Source of the DNA: Stenogyne calaminthoides
Lineage: Eukaryota; Streptophyta; Magnoliopsida; Lamiales; Lamiaceae
Assembly (NCBI GenBank): GCA_037126765.1
Contig: JBBCBC010000001.1
Span: 23,206,622 to 23,270,621 of the forward strand
Direction: 5' to 3'
Length of the DNA: 64,000 nt
The notes under the pieces: model-generated
Told to the model about the DNA's origin: nothing
Databases searched by the model: none
Seen by the model: only the letters and a program-made list of their open reading frames with translations
Shown here: positions 30,483-41,225 of the stretch, one piece after another
Layout of the letters: each line of letters opens with the position of its first letter
Position numbering within the stretch: the stretch's first letter is position 1
Translations under genes and position numbers: made by a program

Positions 30483-33246
30483 CCCACATTCTTCAAATCA
30501 ACGCGTACGAACCCAAAACTTTCAACTTGGACCCCGTTAGGGATCCTCACCCAACTACACTCGAAGATTGGTTGGCGGTGAACAACATAGTCGAGTTCCC
30601 AAATGTTGACAATCTGTCCAAAGTAAGTAGTAATCGATTGATCTCCTGCAGTTGTAGTAATGGACACCCCACTATTCTGCATTGTACTTGTGGCATCATA
30701 ATCTCTGGTATAAAATGTGTATTCGTTAATAAGATAACACTTGTATGAATACACATGTCTATCAGGCATTCTGGATAACCACTTAACTCTTTCTTTCACT
30801 GATTCTTTATCCTGTGACAACATATTTGCTACATAACCATTGAACCAGTCAACAAACGTGTGATTGTGCTCAAATTCAATCCATGTTCTATCTCTGGTGG
30901 GAAATATCTCAGCAAGTGCTTGCATGTGCAGGTCAATAAAAGGAAGCATGTCGACCTTGTTGTGAAGTACGCACAAGTGCATCCGTGTTAGTTTCTCTAT
31001 ACTAACACTTACAGGTTGACCACCGATAATGCCTTCACCATCCATCCTATTGGTGTACCGGTAATTGTAAGTCCAATTGCATCGACATTCGAAATAAATT
31101 CAGACCAGTACTTGATTGCTTCTTCTACTAAATAGCGTTCTGCAATGTATCCCTCCTGCCTGGACATATTCATCACATATCCTTTGATCACTTTCATATA
31201 TCTCTCTACACCATACATCCATCGCATACGAGCAGGACCACACATCGTTGTCTCGTGTACCAAATGAACGGATAGGTGAACCATTATATTAAAAAATGAT
31301 GGAGGGAAATACATCTCAAGCTCACAGAGAGTCCCCAAAATCTGTCTCTGAAAACCAATCAATTTTCTAGGATCTATGACCTTGCTACTCATTGCCTTGA
31401 AGAACCAACATAACTTTGTTATGGTTATGCGCACATTTTCAGGCAAGATAGAACGTATTGCAATGGGCAAGAAAATCTCCATGATGACATGATAATTCTG
31501 CTCTTATTCCCATATCTTTCTAGGCACATGTTTTAGTTCTGCTCTTATTCCCATATCAATCATATCCATTCTTGCATTGTAACCATCCTTGGACTTCTTA
31601 TCAGCTAGCAGAGAATTTAGCAAGCTGGCACAAACGTTCTTCTCAACGTGCATTAGATCAATGAAGTGTCTAACATACAACTCTTTCCAATAGGGCAATT
31701 GAAAGAAAATTGATTCCTTCTTCTAACCGCTTATAGGGACACTCTTTGCGAAGCTCTTTCCGTACTGTGTGTTGATATTCTATATCTCATTCAATACATC
31801 TGAACCTGACAATAAACGTGGTGCTTCATCTTTCTCGATTGTGCCATCGAATGCATCAGCCATTGTTCTGTACTTATGCATTGGGTCCAACCACCTCCTA
31901 TGTCCCATATAAACGGTCTTCTTACAATGACTCAAGCGAATGTGATGTGTCTTCTTGGTACAACAAGGACATGCATCAGCCCCCTTCACACTATATCCAG
32001 ATAGATTCCCGTAAGCGGGAAAGTCATTGATAGTTCCAAACAACATGACCTTCAACTTGAAATTCTCCTTTCTACAAGCATCATACACATCGACACCCTC
32101 ATCCCACAGGAGCTTCAAGTCCTCTATCAAAGGAGCCAGATATACATCTATGTCGTTACCAGGTTGTTTGGGTCCTGATATCAACATAGAAAACATCATG
32201 TAAGTGCGCTTCATGCACAACTCGGTTGAAAGGTTATAAACTAACAGAATCACTAGCCATGTACTGTGGTTGGTACTTTGGATACCGAACGAATTCATTC
32301 CGTCAGTTAAGAGTGCAAGACGCAAGTGTCGTGGCTCGTTGCCAAATTCTGGATGGTTGACATCGAATGTCTTCCACTGGGGTGAATCAGCAGGGTGTCT
32401 TAGCATTCCATCTTTGATCCTATCATCATGATGCCAAGTTAAATTTCTGGCATCCACAATGCTACTATACATTCTCCTGAATCTTGGTATTATTGAAAAG
32501 TACCACATCACCTTCAAGGGAGATCTATTTTTCTTATATCGTTTCTCCCCACTCTTGAGACATTCATCGAGGTTTGCATACTCCTTCCGAAATAAGATAC
32601 AATCACCCGGACAAGCATGAATTTTCTGATGTGTTAATCCGATGGACTTGAGCATTTGTTTAACATCATATGCTCTCGTAGGCAGTACATTTCCATCAGA
32701 CAATAGATCACTAACTGCTTCCAACATATTTGTGAAGCACACATCAGACAACTGGTTAGCTACTTTTAGGTTGAACAATATCAACACAGCTGACAGTTTT
32801 GTTGCCTTTTTACACCCGGGCCAAAGGGGTAATCCAGCAGAATTCCTTAACTTCTCTGACATATAAGGGTGATCTCGCAGATCATCGTCATCCCCACTCG
32901 ATGTATCAACAGTCGGTATATCTCCAAAACTATCCACATCCACTGTATCTTCAAACCTAAAGTCAGTTCCTAGGTTGCTTGAGCTACATCCATCTCTTCT
33001 CTCACCATGAGATGTCCAAATGGTATATGTTTTATCAATACCGTGAATCATCAAGTGGTCGAACAAACTTTCTCGACCACTAACGGTTTTTCCATTCATA
33101 ACGGTTTTTCCATTCATACATTTTCAACACGGACATGAAATGTACCGATGGTCGGTGCAGTGTCTAATTGCATGATTACAAAATTTTTCCACCCCATTCC
33201 TACACTCCTCTGATAATCTATCTGCTCGAACCTACTTTCGATCTAT
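30483..33246 (-). pseudogene. tnp2 CACTA transposase, main part
   Basis: The minus strand, from 33246, encodes the transposase-associated zinc-type N-terminus (RADRLSEECRNGVEKF, ISCPC). A long tnp2 core follows in one frame (33117-31780; LRLALLTDGMNSFG, WDEGVDVYDACRKENFKLKV, GADACPCCTKK). Next come VRHFIDLMHVEKNVCASLL (31698-31504), a DUF4218 region (31482-31009; ELEMYFPPSFFNIMVHLSVH) and the start of DUF4216 (WELDYVVHRQPIFECSWV). Lesions: the expected ATG is ATA (33244-33246), stops follow at a Trp position and in the zinc segment near 33129, stop or frame breaks lie near 31725, 31500 and 31030, and element A is inserted at 30483. tnp2 cuts and rejoins CACTA ends; this copy is dead. A 17-bp tandem duplication (33082-33117) repeats NGKTV. 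Confidence 0.9.
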
Positions 33247-33700
33247 ATAGAACTAGAGATGTCTATAGGAAAGACAATATGAAGTGTTTCTCAAAATAAT
33301 GTATCATAATGTATTAAACCTAAAAGTATTCCAATCCTAATATATAAAACAATCATTTTTATGGGTTAATTGCCTTTTTAGTCTCATGTGAATTTGCCCT
33401 CATGAAAATGGTAATTTTTTTTAACAAAAGTTGTCCCGTATCTTTTTTCCGTCAAAAAACTAACAGATAAAAGTGTGTGTGTGCCACGCGCCGTTATTTC
33501 CAATTTTTTTTTAATTAATTTTTTAAATAAAGATTATTCACGACTTTTTAAAAATTGAATTTGGAAAAATGAAAAAAGGCCCACACTCCCCAGCGACGCA
33601 CCGTTGTCGTCGATCCACCCAATCGCCGCCACCATCTTCGTCCACCACCAATACCCTGCACAACCAACCTGAGCCCAAGCACAAACAAACATAAATTCCC

Positions 33701-33930
33701 AACGTCATCGCCGTCTCCCACTCCTCACTCAACCTCCGCGGCCTGATCTCCGCCCTCGACCAGCTCCGCCTCCTCGACCTCGGCCATAACCGCCTCGGCA
33801 CCCCCTCGCACAATGCCCGAACCTCAAGCTTGTCCATCTCGCCAGAAACGACTTCTCCAGCGAAACTCCACCGGAATTCTCCGCCCTCCACCGCCTCCTC
33901 TGGCTCGACCTCTCGAATAATCGCATTGGA
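33701..33930 (+). pseudogene. Captured fragment of an LRR receptor-like kinase ectodomain (PXC1-like)
   Basis: The plus strand from 33701 reads SLNLRGLISALDQLRLLDLG then HNRLG. After a frame change near 33810 it reads CPNLKLVHLARNDFS, PPEFSALHRLLWLDLSNNRI, ending about 33930. These are successive leucine-rich repeats with the LxxLxLxxNxL pattern. The order and wording recall the ectodomain of the vascular receptor-like kinase PXC1 of Arabidopsis; that match is from memory and unverified. No signal peptide, transmembrane or kinase segment is present. High GC at third positions fits a captured exon. The host gene named is an inference; that it is an LRR fragment is well supported. Confidence 0.72.
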
Positions 33931-34290
33931 ATCCAACCAAAAATCAGCAGAATCGAAACACCCAAAAATCACAAAAAATTGAAACAACCAAAAATCGTAA
34001 TAAGAAAAATCAGCAGAATAGGGGCTTCGATTCCCAGTGTTGACACGAGATCGAAACAACCAAATCACAGAACCCTTCTTTTTTTCCCAAATCGCACTGG
34101 AATCCACCCAAAAATTCACCAAAATCGCAACAATAATTCCCCAAATCGCTCCATTTAAAGGGCTTAGGGCTTATGAGAGTAGAATGATTCCTTGGTTAGG
34201 GCTCGATTCAAAGGGAAACGAATTGACGGAGGTGGCATAGCTGGTAGCGATGGCGGTGGTGGCGAACCAAAGAGGGGAAGGGCTATGTGA
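33931..34290. other. Remaining captured or filler sequence of the Pack-MULE-like element
   Basis: Moderately GC-rich sequence with a partly repeated phrase: CGCATTGGAATCCAACCAAAA at the end of the LRR fragment and CGCACTGGAATCCACCCAAAA near 34097. It includes GGCGGTGGTGGCGAACC near 34250 and may be a second captured fragment or untranslated sequence. I recognise no protein domain. A 194-codon frame on the opposite strand (34122-33538) is a shadow of the GC-rich capture. Confidence 0.45.
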
Positions 34291-35045
34291 TTTTTTTACG
34301 CTTGTAAATAAACTTTTTTTCTTAAGATTTTTATATAAATTTTGGTGTTAGTTGAAAAATGTATTATTGTTTATATTTATAAATTATATCCAAATTCAAT
34401 CTATATCTTATAATTTTCAATATTTTACTTAAATTTTTATTTCATTTGTAATTTTTTAAAAATAATTTTGAATTTTGAATTTATAGAAATTGTAATTAAT
34501 ATTTTTTTAGTTCTGTTTTATTTTTTTTTATTTTACATAAATTATTATTTGATTTGAAAAAAATTAATACTTCTTGTATTTTAAAATTATATACAAATCC
34601 TATATATAATTATTTTTTTAAAATTTAAATTATATCCCAGTTTAATTTTTTTTTGACTTAACATAAATTTTAATTAGTTTGAAAAAAAATATTTGATTGG
34701 TCTAAAAAAATTATAACAATTTTTTTTTTTACAGATTTTAGATAAATTTAATTGGTCTTAAAATTTAAATTTAAATTTTAGATAAAATTTAGATTATAGA
34801 TTCTAGATTTTATATAAAATTTAATTGGTCTAAAAATTATTATTTGATTTGAAAAACAATATTCTTTGTTTTTAGATACAAATTATTATTTTATATTTTA
34901 TTTTTAGTATTAGTTCAAAAAGTTAACGGAAACCGTTAGAAACTTAACGGTTGAGACCATTTCTGCACAAAAAAGGACCACAAAATTACCATGTGACTAA
35001 AACTGCAAACACAAAATTCACATGTGACCACTTTTGCAATTAACC

Positions 35046-35532
35046 ATTTTTTTATTGAAGACTATTTCGTAACAAAACAAATGCAAACCTAACCATACTT
35101 AATCTACATTCATTTTAATTTTTTAATTTTGAAATCCTTCCTATTTTTGACTCATTCACAAAATGAGTCTTACAAAAACTTGCATATAGAATGTGGGAGT
35201 ACCTAAGGTTTGTATATTCCATGTACCTAAGGATTTGTTGCTTCTCAAGACAATGTATCCTAATGTACCATGCATCTAAAGCAACACACTATCCATTCAC
35301 CAAATCATCAAATTAATAAACCAAATATATCCTAATGTATTAATCCTAATTTATGCTTAAATCCTCACACAAGCATATTATCAAACACCTTGAGTGCATC
35401 AATTGTTCATTTCTAAATTAGCATAAAATATCAAGCCAAGTCACACAATATATATTCATCTCTAACAAATTGTTCATCTCTAACACTAACAACAATTAAT
35501 CCAAGCCACTAACAACAATTAAACAAAGCCAC

Positions 35533-35589
<57 letters not shown>

Positions 35590-35774
35590 AATTAACAATA
35601 TATAAACCAAGCATCAATTGTTCATCTCTAACACTAACAACAATTAATCCTAACAAATTAGCTAATTAATCAAGCCAAACACATTTATATAAACAATTAA
35701 TTCTAACATATATATATATACTAACATATATATACATATACACATGCAATATAGATATATATATATATATATAT
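35046..35774. other. AT-rich sequence between the Pack-MULE-like element and element B
   Basis: No gene is seen. It contains an uninterrupted (TA)n tract (about 35537-35585) and a second shorter one (about 35754-35774). It also has two long direct repeats of TTCATCTCTAACACTAACAACAATTAATCC-like sequence (about 35466-35506 and 35617-35656). This is probably the 5' non-coding end of the CACTA element, but no TAGTG terminus is found. Confidence 0.5.
35537..35585. repeat. (TA)n microsatellite
   Basis: About 24 uninterrupted TA dinucleotides. Simple sequence, likely to vary in length between individuals. Confidence 0.95.
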
Positions 35775-36459
35775 TGTTCTGTACTAAAATATGAGGATTA
35801 GGGATTAAGATGTGGCTTAATGATCTTAGTGACACAGACAATAAATGTGTAAAGTGGATTGCATTTATGTTGTATGATTGCTTGAGATAATAAGTGTTTG
35901 AGTAATAAATTTGCAAGAGGTTTGGTAAGGTATTGAATTCTCTCCCTTTCATGGTCATAAATGACCCATATTTATAGGGTTTGGGAGAGTGGAGCTCACT
36001 CTCCCGGATTACAAGTACAAGTAGCCGAAAATGGCTCTGCATTAAATGCTACATGATTGATGTGATCCAGGTCGGTGATCGCTGGGAGGTTGTTCGAGTT
36101 ATTAAGAGCTCGCGCATCTCACTGGGACGTCGCCCGAGACAATTCCGGATTTGCAGGGATTTATCCATCTGACTACTCCTAGCTACTCATCATTACTGTC
36201 CTTTACTGACACATCTCTGATTAAGACCATCTTTAGGTAAGGTCCCTGGCGCTGCTCGCCTGTCACGGGTCCATCGTAATTAATGCTCTGTATTTGTGTC
36301 AGTATGCGACCTACGAGGTGCATCAAGGTCGCATACTTGTGCTTGATGTGCCTTTGCTTCCAATTTCTCGGCGAGGTGTTATACTAGTGTAAAATTTGGT
36401 CTGGTCCTCTTATCACTCTTTTCAGGTCATGTCCGACCTCGCGCGTCATGCCTACAACA
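35775..36459 (-). repeat. Element B 3' LTR
   Basis: About 685 bp, TGTTCTGTAC to CCTACAACA. On the minus strand CCCTATAAATATGGG (TATA at 35969-35976) is the likely promoter. The bases outside the right end (ATAACTTCTAGC) resemble a weak polypurine tract on the minus strand (AGAAGTTAT). There is no partner LTR in the window, so the ends are inferred from the TG...CA form and from comparison with family A. Confidence 0.65.
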
Positions 36460-36701
36460 ATAACTTCTAGCTCGCCTGCTTATGCTTGTCAAGGGGGGTG
36501 AGCTAATTTTTTGGTTGCCAAGGCGTAGTGCGAGGTCCGGTGAATTCTTGAGTACGCGTGACAGTTGTCTTGGAGATCGCTGAAATGACAGCTGCTTTCC
36601 TCGACTGTCGTGCCTACTATGGGCTAAACAATGATGGCACATGGATCTCACGCGCTGGATGCGAAAGGTCACGAGGTGACCCACGCGCTCCGAACCCTTG
36701 C

Positions 36702-36790
36702 TATATATATTTCCTTCCTCTTTCCTTTCTCATTTTTCGTTGGACCGAGATTCTGAGTGTTCCTATTCCTTTCATTTCACCGGTGATCCC
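36702..36790 (+). promoter_or_regulatory. Putative plus-strand promoter of the antisense gene of element B
   Basis: TATATATAT (36702-36710) is followed by a CT-rich leader (CCTTCCTCTTTCCTTTC). It is in the same relative place as in elements A and D, between the LTR and the aORF start. The interval 36460-36700 holds no other recognised feature. Function is inferred from recurrence in two families. Confidence 0.55.
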
Positions 36791-36893
36791 TTGAGGCTAT
36801 CTGCAATACTCGGGCTTTCGTTCGATTTGATTGGTTCTTAAGGTAACAATTTATTTTTCTCTTCTCTGGTTATTCCCACCTTTCTGTGATTAA

Positions 36894-39800
36894 ATGGTTT
36901 CTGCTGATCGGGAAAATTCGGGGAGTGTGGCTGGGAGTTTTCGGCTCCTATTGCTGTGAATCGCTGGCGGCGAGGCCGTGGTGGGGCTGAAGCATCGATT
37001 GTGGACGTTTCTTCAGAAATGGTGAGTGAAATACCCGTGCTGGTTGGGGGAGAGATTACATCGAAGAGGCGCCGTCTGCGCCGAGCCGTGGATGAGCCTT
37101 TGGAAAATATTTTGGCTCCCGCCGAACCGAAATTTTAAACTTTGGGGGAGGCGGGAGAGGAGGAAGACGCCCCCAGTTTGGATTCTATTGATCCCACCGA
37201 GTTCTACTTCTTGTCGGATGAGGTCATCCCCGACGTGCCGAGCGAGGATAACGAGATTGATGATGTTAATCGCAGGTTGAGAATTGAAGAGAGCTTGGCT
37301 TATCTTCGCGAGGTGATTCCTAGGCCGACTCGGATCCGCGAGGATAGTACCTTTGCTGCGAGCGAGGTGACTAGCTCGGTGACTGAAGCCGAGCTTTTCT
37401 TGTGGCGGGAGCAATTCCAAGTTCCTAGCGACGTTCATTTCTTGGGTTCCCAGATACGAGATCGATTATGCCGATCAGACAATGAACTATGATACAATGA
37501 AGGCTGGACTTTGCTTTCCACTTCATCCTATGATTACTTCGCTGCTGTGGTTCTGGGGTCTGGCTCCGACCCAAATTACTCCTAACTGGTGGAGTACCAT
37601 AATCGAAATCTTATCGCTGTTCGGCCGCGTCCAGCCTCGGGCATTCCCTTCTGCCAAAGAACTGAACTCTTTAATTTCGTTAGCGAAGTGGGAAAAGGAT
37701 CCGGGGTACTACTATGTAAAGGCTCTCCCCCATATGAAAATAGTCGAGGACCTCCCTAGCAAGGTCCAAGATTGGAAAGAGAAGTGGTGGTTGGTGGGGG
37801 GAGCCTGGCAAAGCCCCATCTTCGCTCTAGGATCTCTTGGATATCGCGAGATTCCTCGCGACTATGTGACCTTTAAACATAAGTTCTTTTGATTTCGCCT
37901 TCATCCATAATACTGATTTAACTTTTCTCCCTTATTGCAGCCCCCAAGAATTCCAAGACCTCCAAACTCTCCATCCCTTTCCTTGTTCGGTTGATCCAAG
38001 TGTGCCTTATTAATCCCGATCAACGATCCTTGACTATTCTGCAAAGGTTGAAGTGTTTGGAGTTCACCGGCTTGACGGTCCCACCTCGCTCCCTGTTGGA
38101 CGCCAATATTCCTAGTAAGTGATTTGGATAATGCTCTGCCCGACCTGATTATTTGTTTATTTGTTAACCGACCTGACTCTCCTTTTGTCTCCAGTTTCTT
38201 TCATAGAGCCTTTACATTTCACTTTTGCCAAAGTTCTTGACGAAATGCAGAACCTAAATGCTGAGGACATGCGCGAGAAGGTTGCTCGGGCCTTGGCCCT
38301 CTCGAGGCAACAGTCGGATAAGAAGAAGAAAGCTGCTTAGAGCGGGGCCATCGAGACTGCGCCCCCGAAAACCAAAGTTGTTGCCCCGGGGCGAGGTCAG
38401 AAAAGGGCGGCCGCCGAGGTGCGAGTATCCGGGGGGAGTTCCCCGAAGCAGATCCGAGCATTCGTGGATATGGATGTTCTACGGAACTCCCCGAGTGGGA
38501 AAGTGGTATTATCGGGTTCTGCGGGGAACTTGGATACAATCGTTGAGATTACTCAATGCCGGAACCGCGAGGTCGAGGATCGCACTTTCCTAGGCTGGAG
38601 CCCGGATTTCCATCGACGATAAATATTTTCTTTATCATATTATCATTTTCTTTGTTTTCCCGGAAAAAGAACTCGTGCTCACGTATGGTTACTGTTGGGA
38701 AATTTGTATTAAGTTTTGATGGAAGTTCCAAAACAGTTTGTAATAGGACCATTCAGACCTGTTAGCTGACTGATGACTTAGTATCAGGATAGGATGACCA
38801 GCTGAAATGTATAGACAACTAATGTAAAGGATATGTCACATATTGAGGGGGAACTCAATATGTATAGGTTAGATGAGGTCAGAAGATCAGAAGACCAGAT
38901 GAGGTCAGAAGACAAGTCAAGTTAGAAGATAAGTCAAGTCAGAAGACAAGTCAAGTCAGAAGACCAGACGAAGTCAGATGATCAGGTGAAGACATAAAGC
39001 TCAAGTTCAGAAGACCTGAAGATCAGATGACTACCAGAAGATCAAGACCAGAAGACCTAGATCAAGTCGAGTTTGCTAGTTGAGCTAAGACAACTTGCAC
39101 CAGAAGACTCTATCAGGTAGACTGATCAGTTTTATCTTATCAGGTCAGCTCACACCAGATGTCAACTGATGTTACACCAAATCATACGTACTATCAGAAC
39201 AAGAAGAATGTCAAATTTAGTTGGTATAACAAACACTGAAAAGTGTACCTGTTAACCAATGAGAACGAGACATGTACGTAAGGAGCTAACAAAGAGGGAT
39301 TCGGCGCTACAAAGTCAAACGGCTATAAAGGATAAATATACACGCTTTCGGCCATGTCGTTCCTGAAGCACCTGTCAAATCAATCCTGCAACCTACCAAA
39401 AATAGCCTGAAATTCACGACTCTTTGATTTCGAGGTCTATAAATATGAGATTGCTCTTCATAGTGAAGACATGGAAATTATCATCAAGCTCAAGTCATAA
39501 GCAAATTTCCTCACGAAGAACACTAAATTCAAGTTTATTTTATAAGGGTTCATCCCATTAGTTCTTAGCATAGAATTCCTATCCTCTAACTTTAGGCTAC
39601 CTCAAAACTAGGATAGAATTCCAGTTGGAACAAACAACAAATCTTTACCCAAACTAAAAGTTAGGTTAAATCTGTTTAGCAAGATTTCAGACTAGGGTTT
39701 CTAGTTCTGATTTCTGGGACCGGTTGAGTGAGAACTCTCTAAACATCTGTTGGTTGTACTGTGTTGGACTAACACAATAAACTAAGTCCAGTTGGTTAAG

Positions 39801-41225
39801 TTGGTGCCCCTTGTGATAGGGAAGAGTGGACGTAGGACTGGTTGTCCGAACCACTATAAAAATCTTGTGTGTGTTTACTTGTTCTTAACTGCTTTACACT
39901 ACTGCACATAACTTGGTTTAAAACTGCATACATATTCTGAGTTAGGATCAGTTTGCACCAAGCAACTGATATGATCAGTTTGACAGTCTAGTCAGCTGAT
40001 TGAAAACAAACTTCAGAATCCGATTTGATAAAACTGGTTTTTCAAACGGGTTAAAACTAAACTTCGCACACATCGCTTAAACCGATAGATACTGAATCGA
40101 TCGCCATCGAGCGATCAAGAAGTTGATATTAGTCCAAACTGATTCACTCTCACTCTGATCAGGCAACCTGCCATCACACCTGATCTTGCACGAAAAGTTT
40201 TTCAGAAGTCTATTCACCCCTCCCCTCTAGACTTCTGCCCTCACGAAACCCGTTCGGGACCTACAAGTGCGTTACCTTGTAGATTCAAGCTAGACGATGG
40301 GGTCTTCTGAGTGGAGGCAACTCGCAACTTCCTATGGTCGTGAGATCCTGCCGCCAATGATGCCCAACCTTCTTATCTTCGTCAGATCGCCATCGACGCC
40401 CCAAAATCTTGGACTTTGGATCTCCATGAAGAGGCTCATACTCAGCACTTCTCCGAGAACCTGACCTCGGGGGTCGCCCATATGTGCTGGTCCTTGGCCT
40501 TTATTGAGAGGAACCGGGAGCAGTATGGCAGAGCAAAAATTCAGGCACAGAAAGCCGAGGTAGCCTGTACGTCGATGAAGGTGGATTTGGCGAGGTCGTC
40601 GAAAGAGCGGGAGGCCGCCATTACTGCCAAAGTTGCGGCCGAGGGGAAGTTGAAAGAGGTGGCTCAGGAGCGAGATGACATGGGAAACAAAATCTCTCAG
40701 ATGAAGAAAGATCTCGATCTCCGCGACAAGAAAGTGAAGGAATGCACTGACAAGATGACCGAGTAGGAGGATCGGTGTCACCGGCTAGAAGCCGAGGTTC
40801 ATGATCATCCCATCACTGTCAAATTGGAACTCCACCATGCCTCGAACATGGCGTATATTCATTCTTTTTCCAATGCTGTTCGAGCCTGTCACCGGGCTGG
40901 CGACCTTGAAGGAGCCCGAGATGCGATGAAAGAGCTACTCGTTGCTTACATGCGCAACAACCCGGTCGGGGAGTCAGATGATCTTCCTATTAAGGACCTT
41001 GCTGCCTATGGTGTTGATTTCAGCTTTCTCCCCCCCAATACCAACCTTTATGATCCCGAGGAGCTCCTCGGGTTGCTGAATGACGAGCCGGGGGGTGATG
41101 GTGAGGTCGTTGGTGGAGAGGGTGGAGAAGATGCGGGAGATAAAATTGGCGTTGAGATTCCCGAGGTTGAACAAAATGTTTTGATCAAACCTATTAAGGG
41201 GACCTCGGATGCTCCACCTAGCTGA
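36894..41225 (+). pseudogene. Antisense gene (aORF) of element B: Transposase_28-type protein
   Basis: Plus-strand, spliced. Exon 1 runs from the ATG at 36894 to about 37876 in three frames. Exon 2 is 37941-38114, exon 3 is 38195 to about 38623, and exon 4 is 40283-41225. Acceptors TTGCAG and TCTCCAG and donor GTAAGT are clear, and exon 2 to 3 joins in frame; the exon 1 donor reads ATAAGT, probably a mutated GTAAGT. The core contains MKAGLCFPLHPMITSLL and KIVEDLPSKVQDWKEKW, matching the family A counterparts MEAGLRFPLHP and KVIEDVPNKIKDWKDKF. A basic linker follows in exon 3, and exon 4 carries a long charged coiled coil (40470-40770) and an acidic end. Lesions: frameshifts near 36950, 37140 and 37480, a TAG at 38338, a TAG at 40764, and solo LTR F in the last intron. 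Confidence 0.73.
38693..40270 (+). mobile_element. LTR F: solo-type copia-like LTR in the last intron of the B antisense gene
   Basis: It begins TGTTGGGAAATTTG at 38693 and is flanked by GTTAC on both sides (38688-38692 and 40271-40275). Removing it restores a normal-looking acceptor (GGTTACCTTGTAG). TATAAATA at 39438-39445 is the likely promoter, and TGGACGTAGGA...CCGAACCACTATAAA lies at 39828-39860. The right end reads GGGACCTACA-AGTGC: five bases beyond the expected terminal CA, and AGTG is the start of the usual PBS spacer, so the end is slightly off a perfect solo LTR. 1578 bp; no internal coding region. Confidence 0.8.

Larger units (their letters stand above)
33364..35045. mobile_element. 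Pack-MULE-like element carrying a host gene fragment
   Basis: The ends are inverted repeats: GGTTAATTGC then a TCACATGTGAATTT-like segment on the left, and their reverse complement on the right (about 60 bp, imperfect). Flanking 9-mers ATTTTTATG (33355-33363) and ATTTTTTTA (35046-35054) agree at the first six positions and may reflect a 9-bp duplication eroded in a T-run. The inner part 33590-34270 is far more GC-rich than its surroundings and contains an LRR kinase fragment; 34290-34920 is AT-rich non-coding. There is no transposase, so the element is non-autonomous. It lies upstream of tnp2 within the CACTA element. Confidence 0.7.
453..35774 (-). mobile_element. CACTA (En/Spm) DNA transposon, minus strand, disrupted by nested insertions; right end not found
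   Basis: Seen: a CACTA motif at 453, an array of palindromic subterminal repeats just inside it, then on the minus strand a Ulp1/DUF8039-type gene (1468-4824) and a tnp2 transposase (33246 to 30483, continuing 5290 to 4964). This is the usual tnp2-then-second-gene order of plant CACTA elements. Three insertions sit inside: a MULE MITE (711-1200), gypsy element A (5291-30482) and a Pack-MULE-like element (33364-35045). Without them the element would be about 8 kb. The right terminus, which should end in TAGTG with further subterminal palindromes, is not visible before the LTR of element B at 35775, so that boundary is an inference. The left terminus reads CACTAATACA rather than the common CACTACAAGAA, so it too is only moderately certain. 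Confidence 0.72.

Noticed and set aside
33538..34122. 194-codon open frame on the minus strand in the GC-rich block
   Set aside because: It is antisense to the LRR fragment, has no domain-like pattern, and is explained by the high GC content of the captured sequence.
35537..35774. Replication origin or matrix attachment region
   Set aside because: AT-richness and (TA)n alone cannot support such a call.
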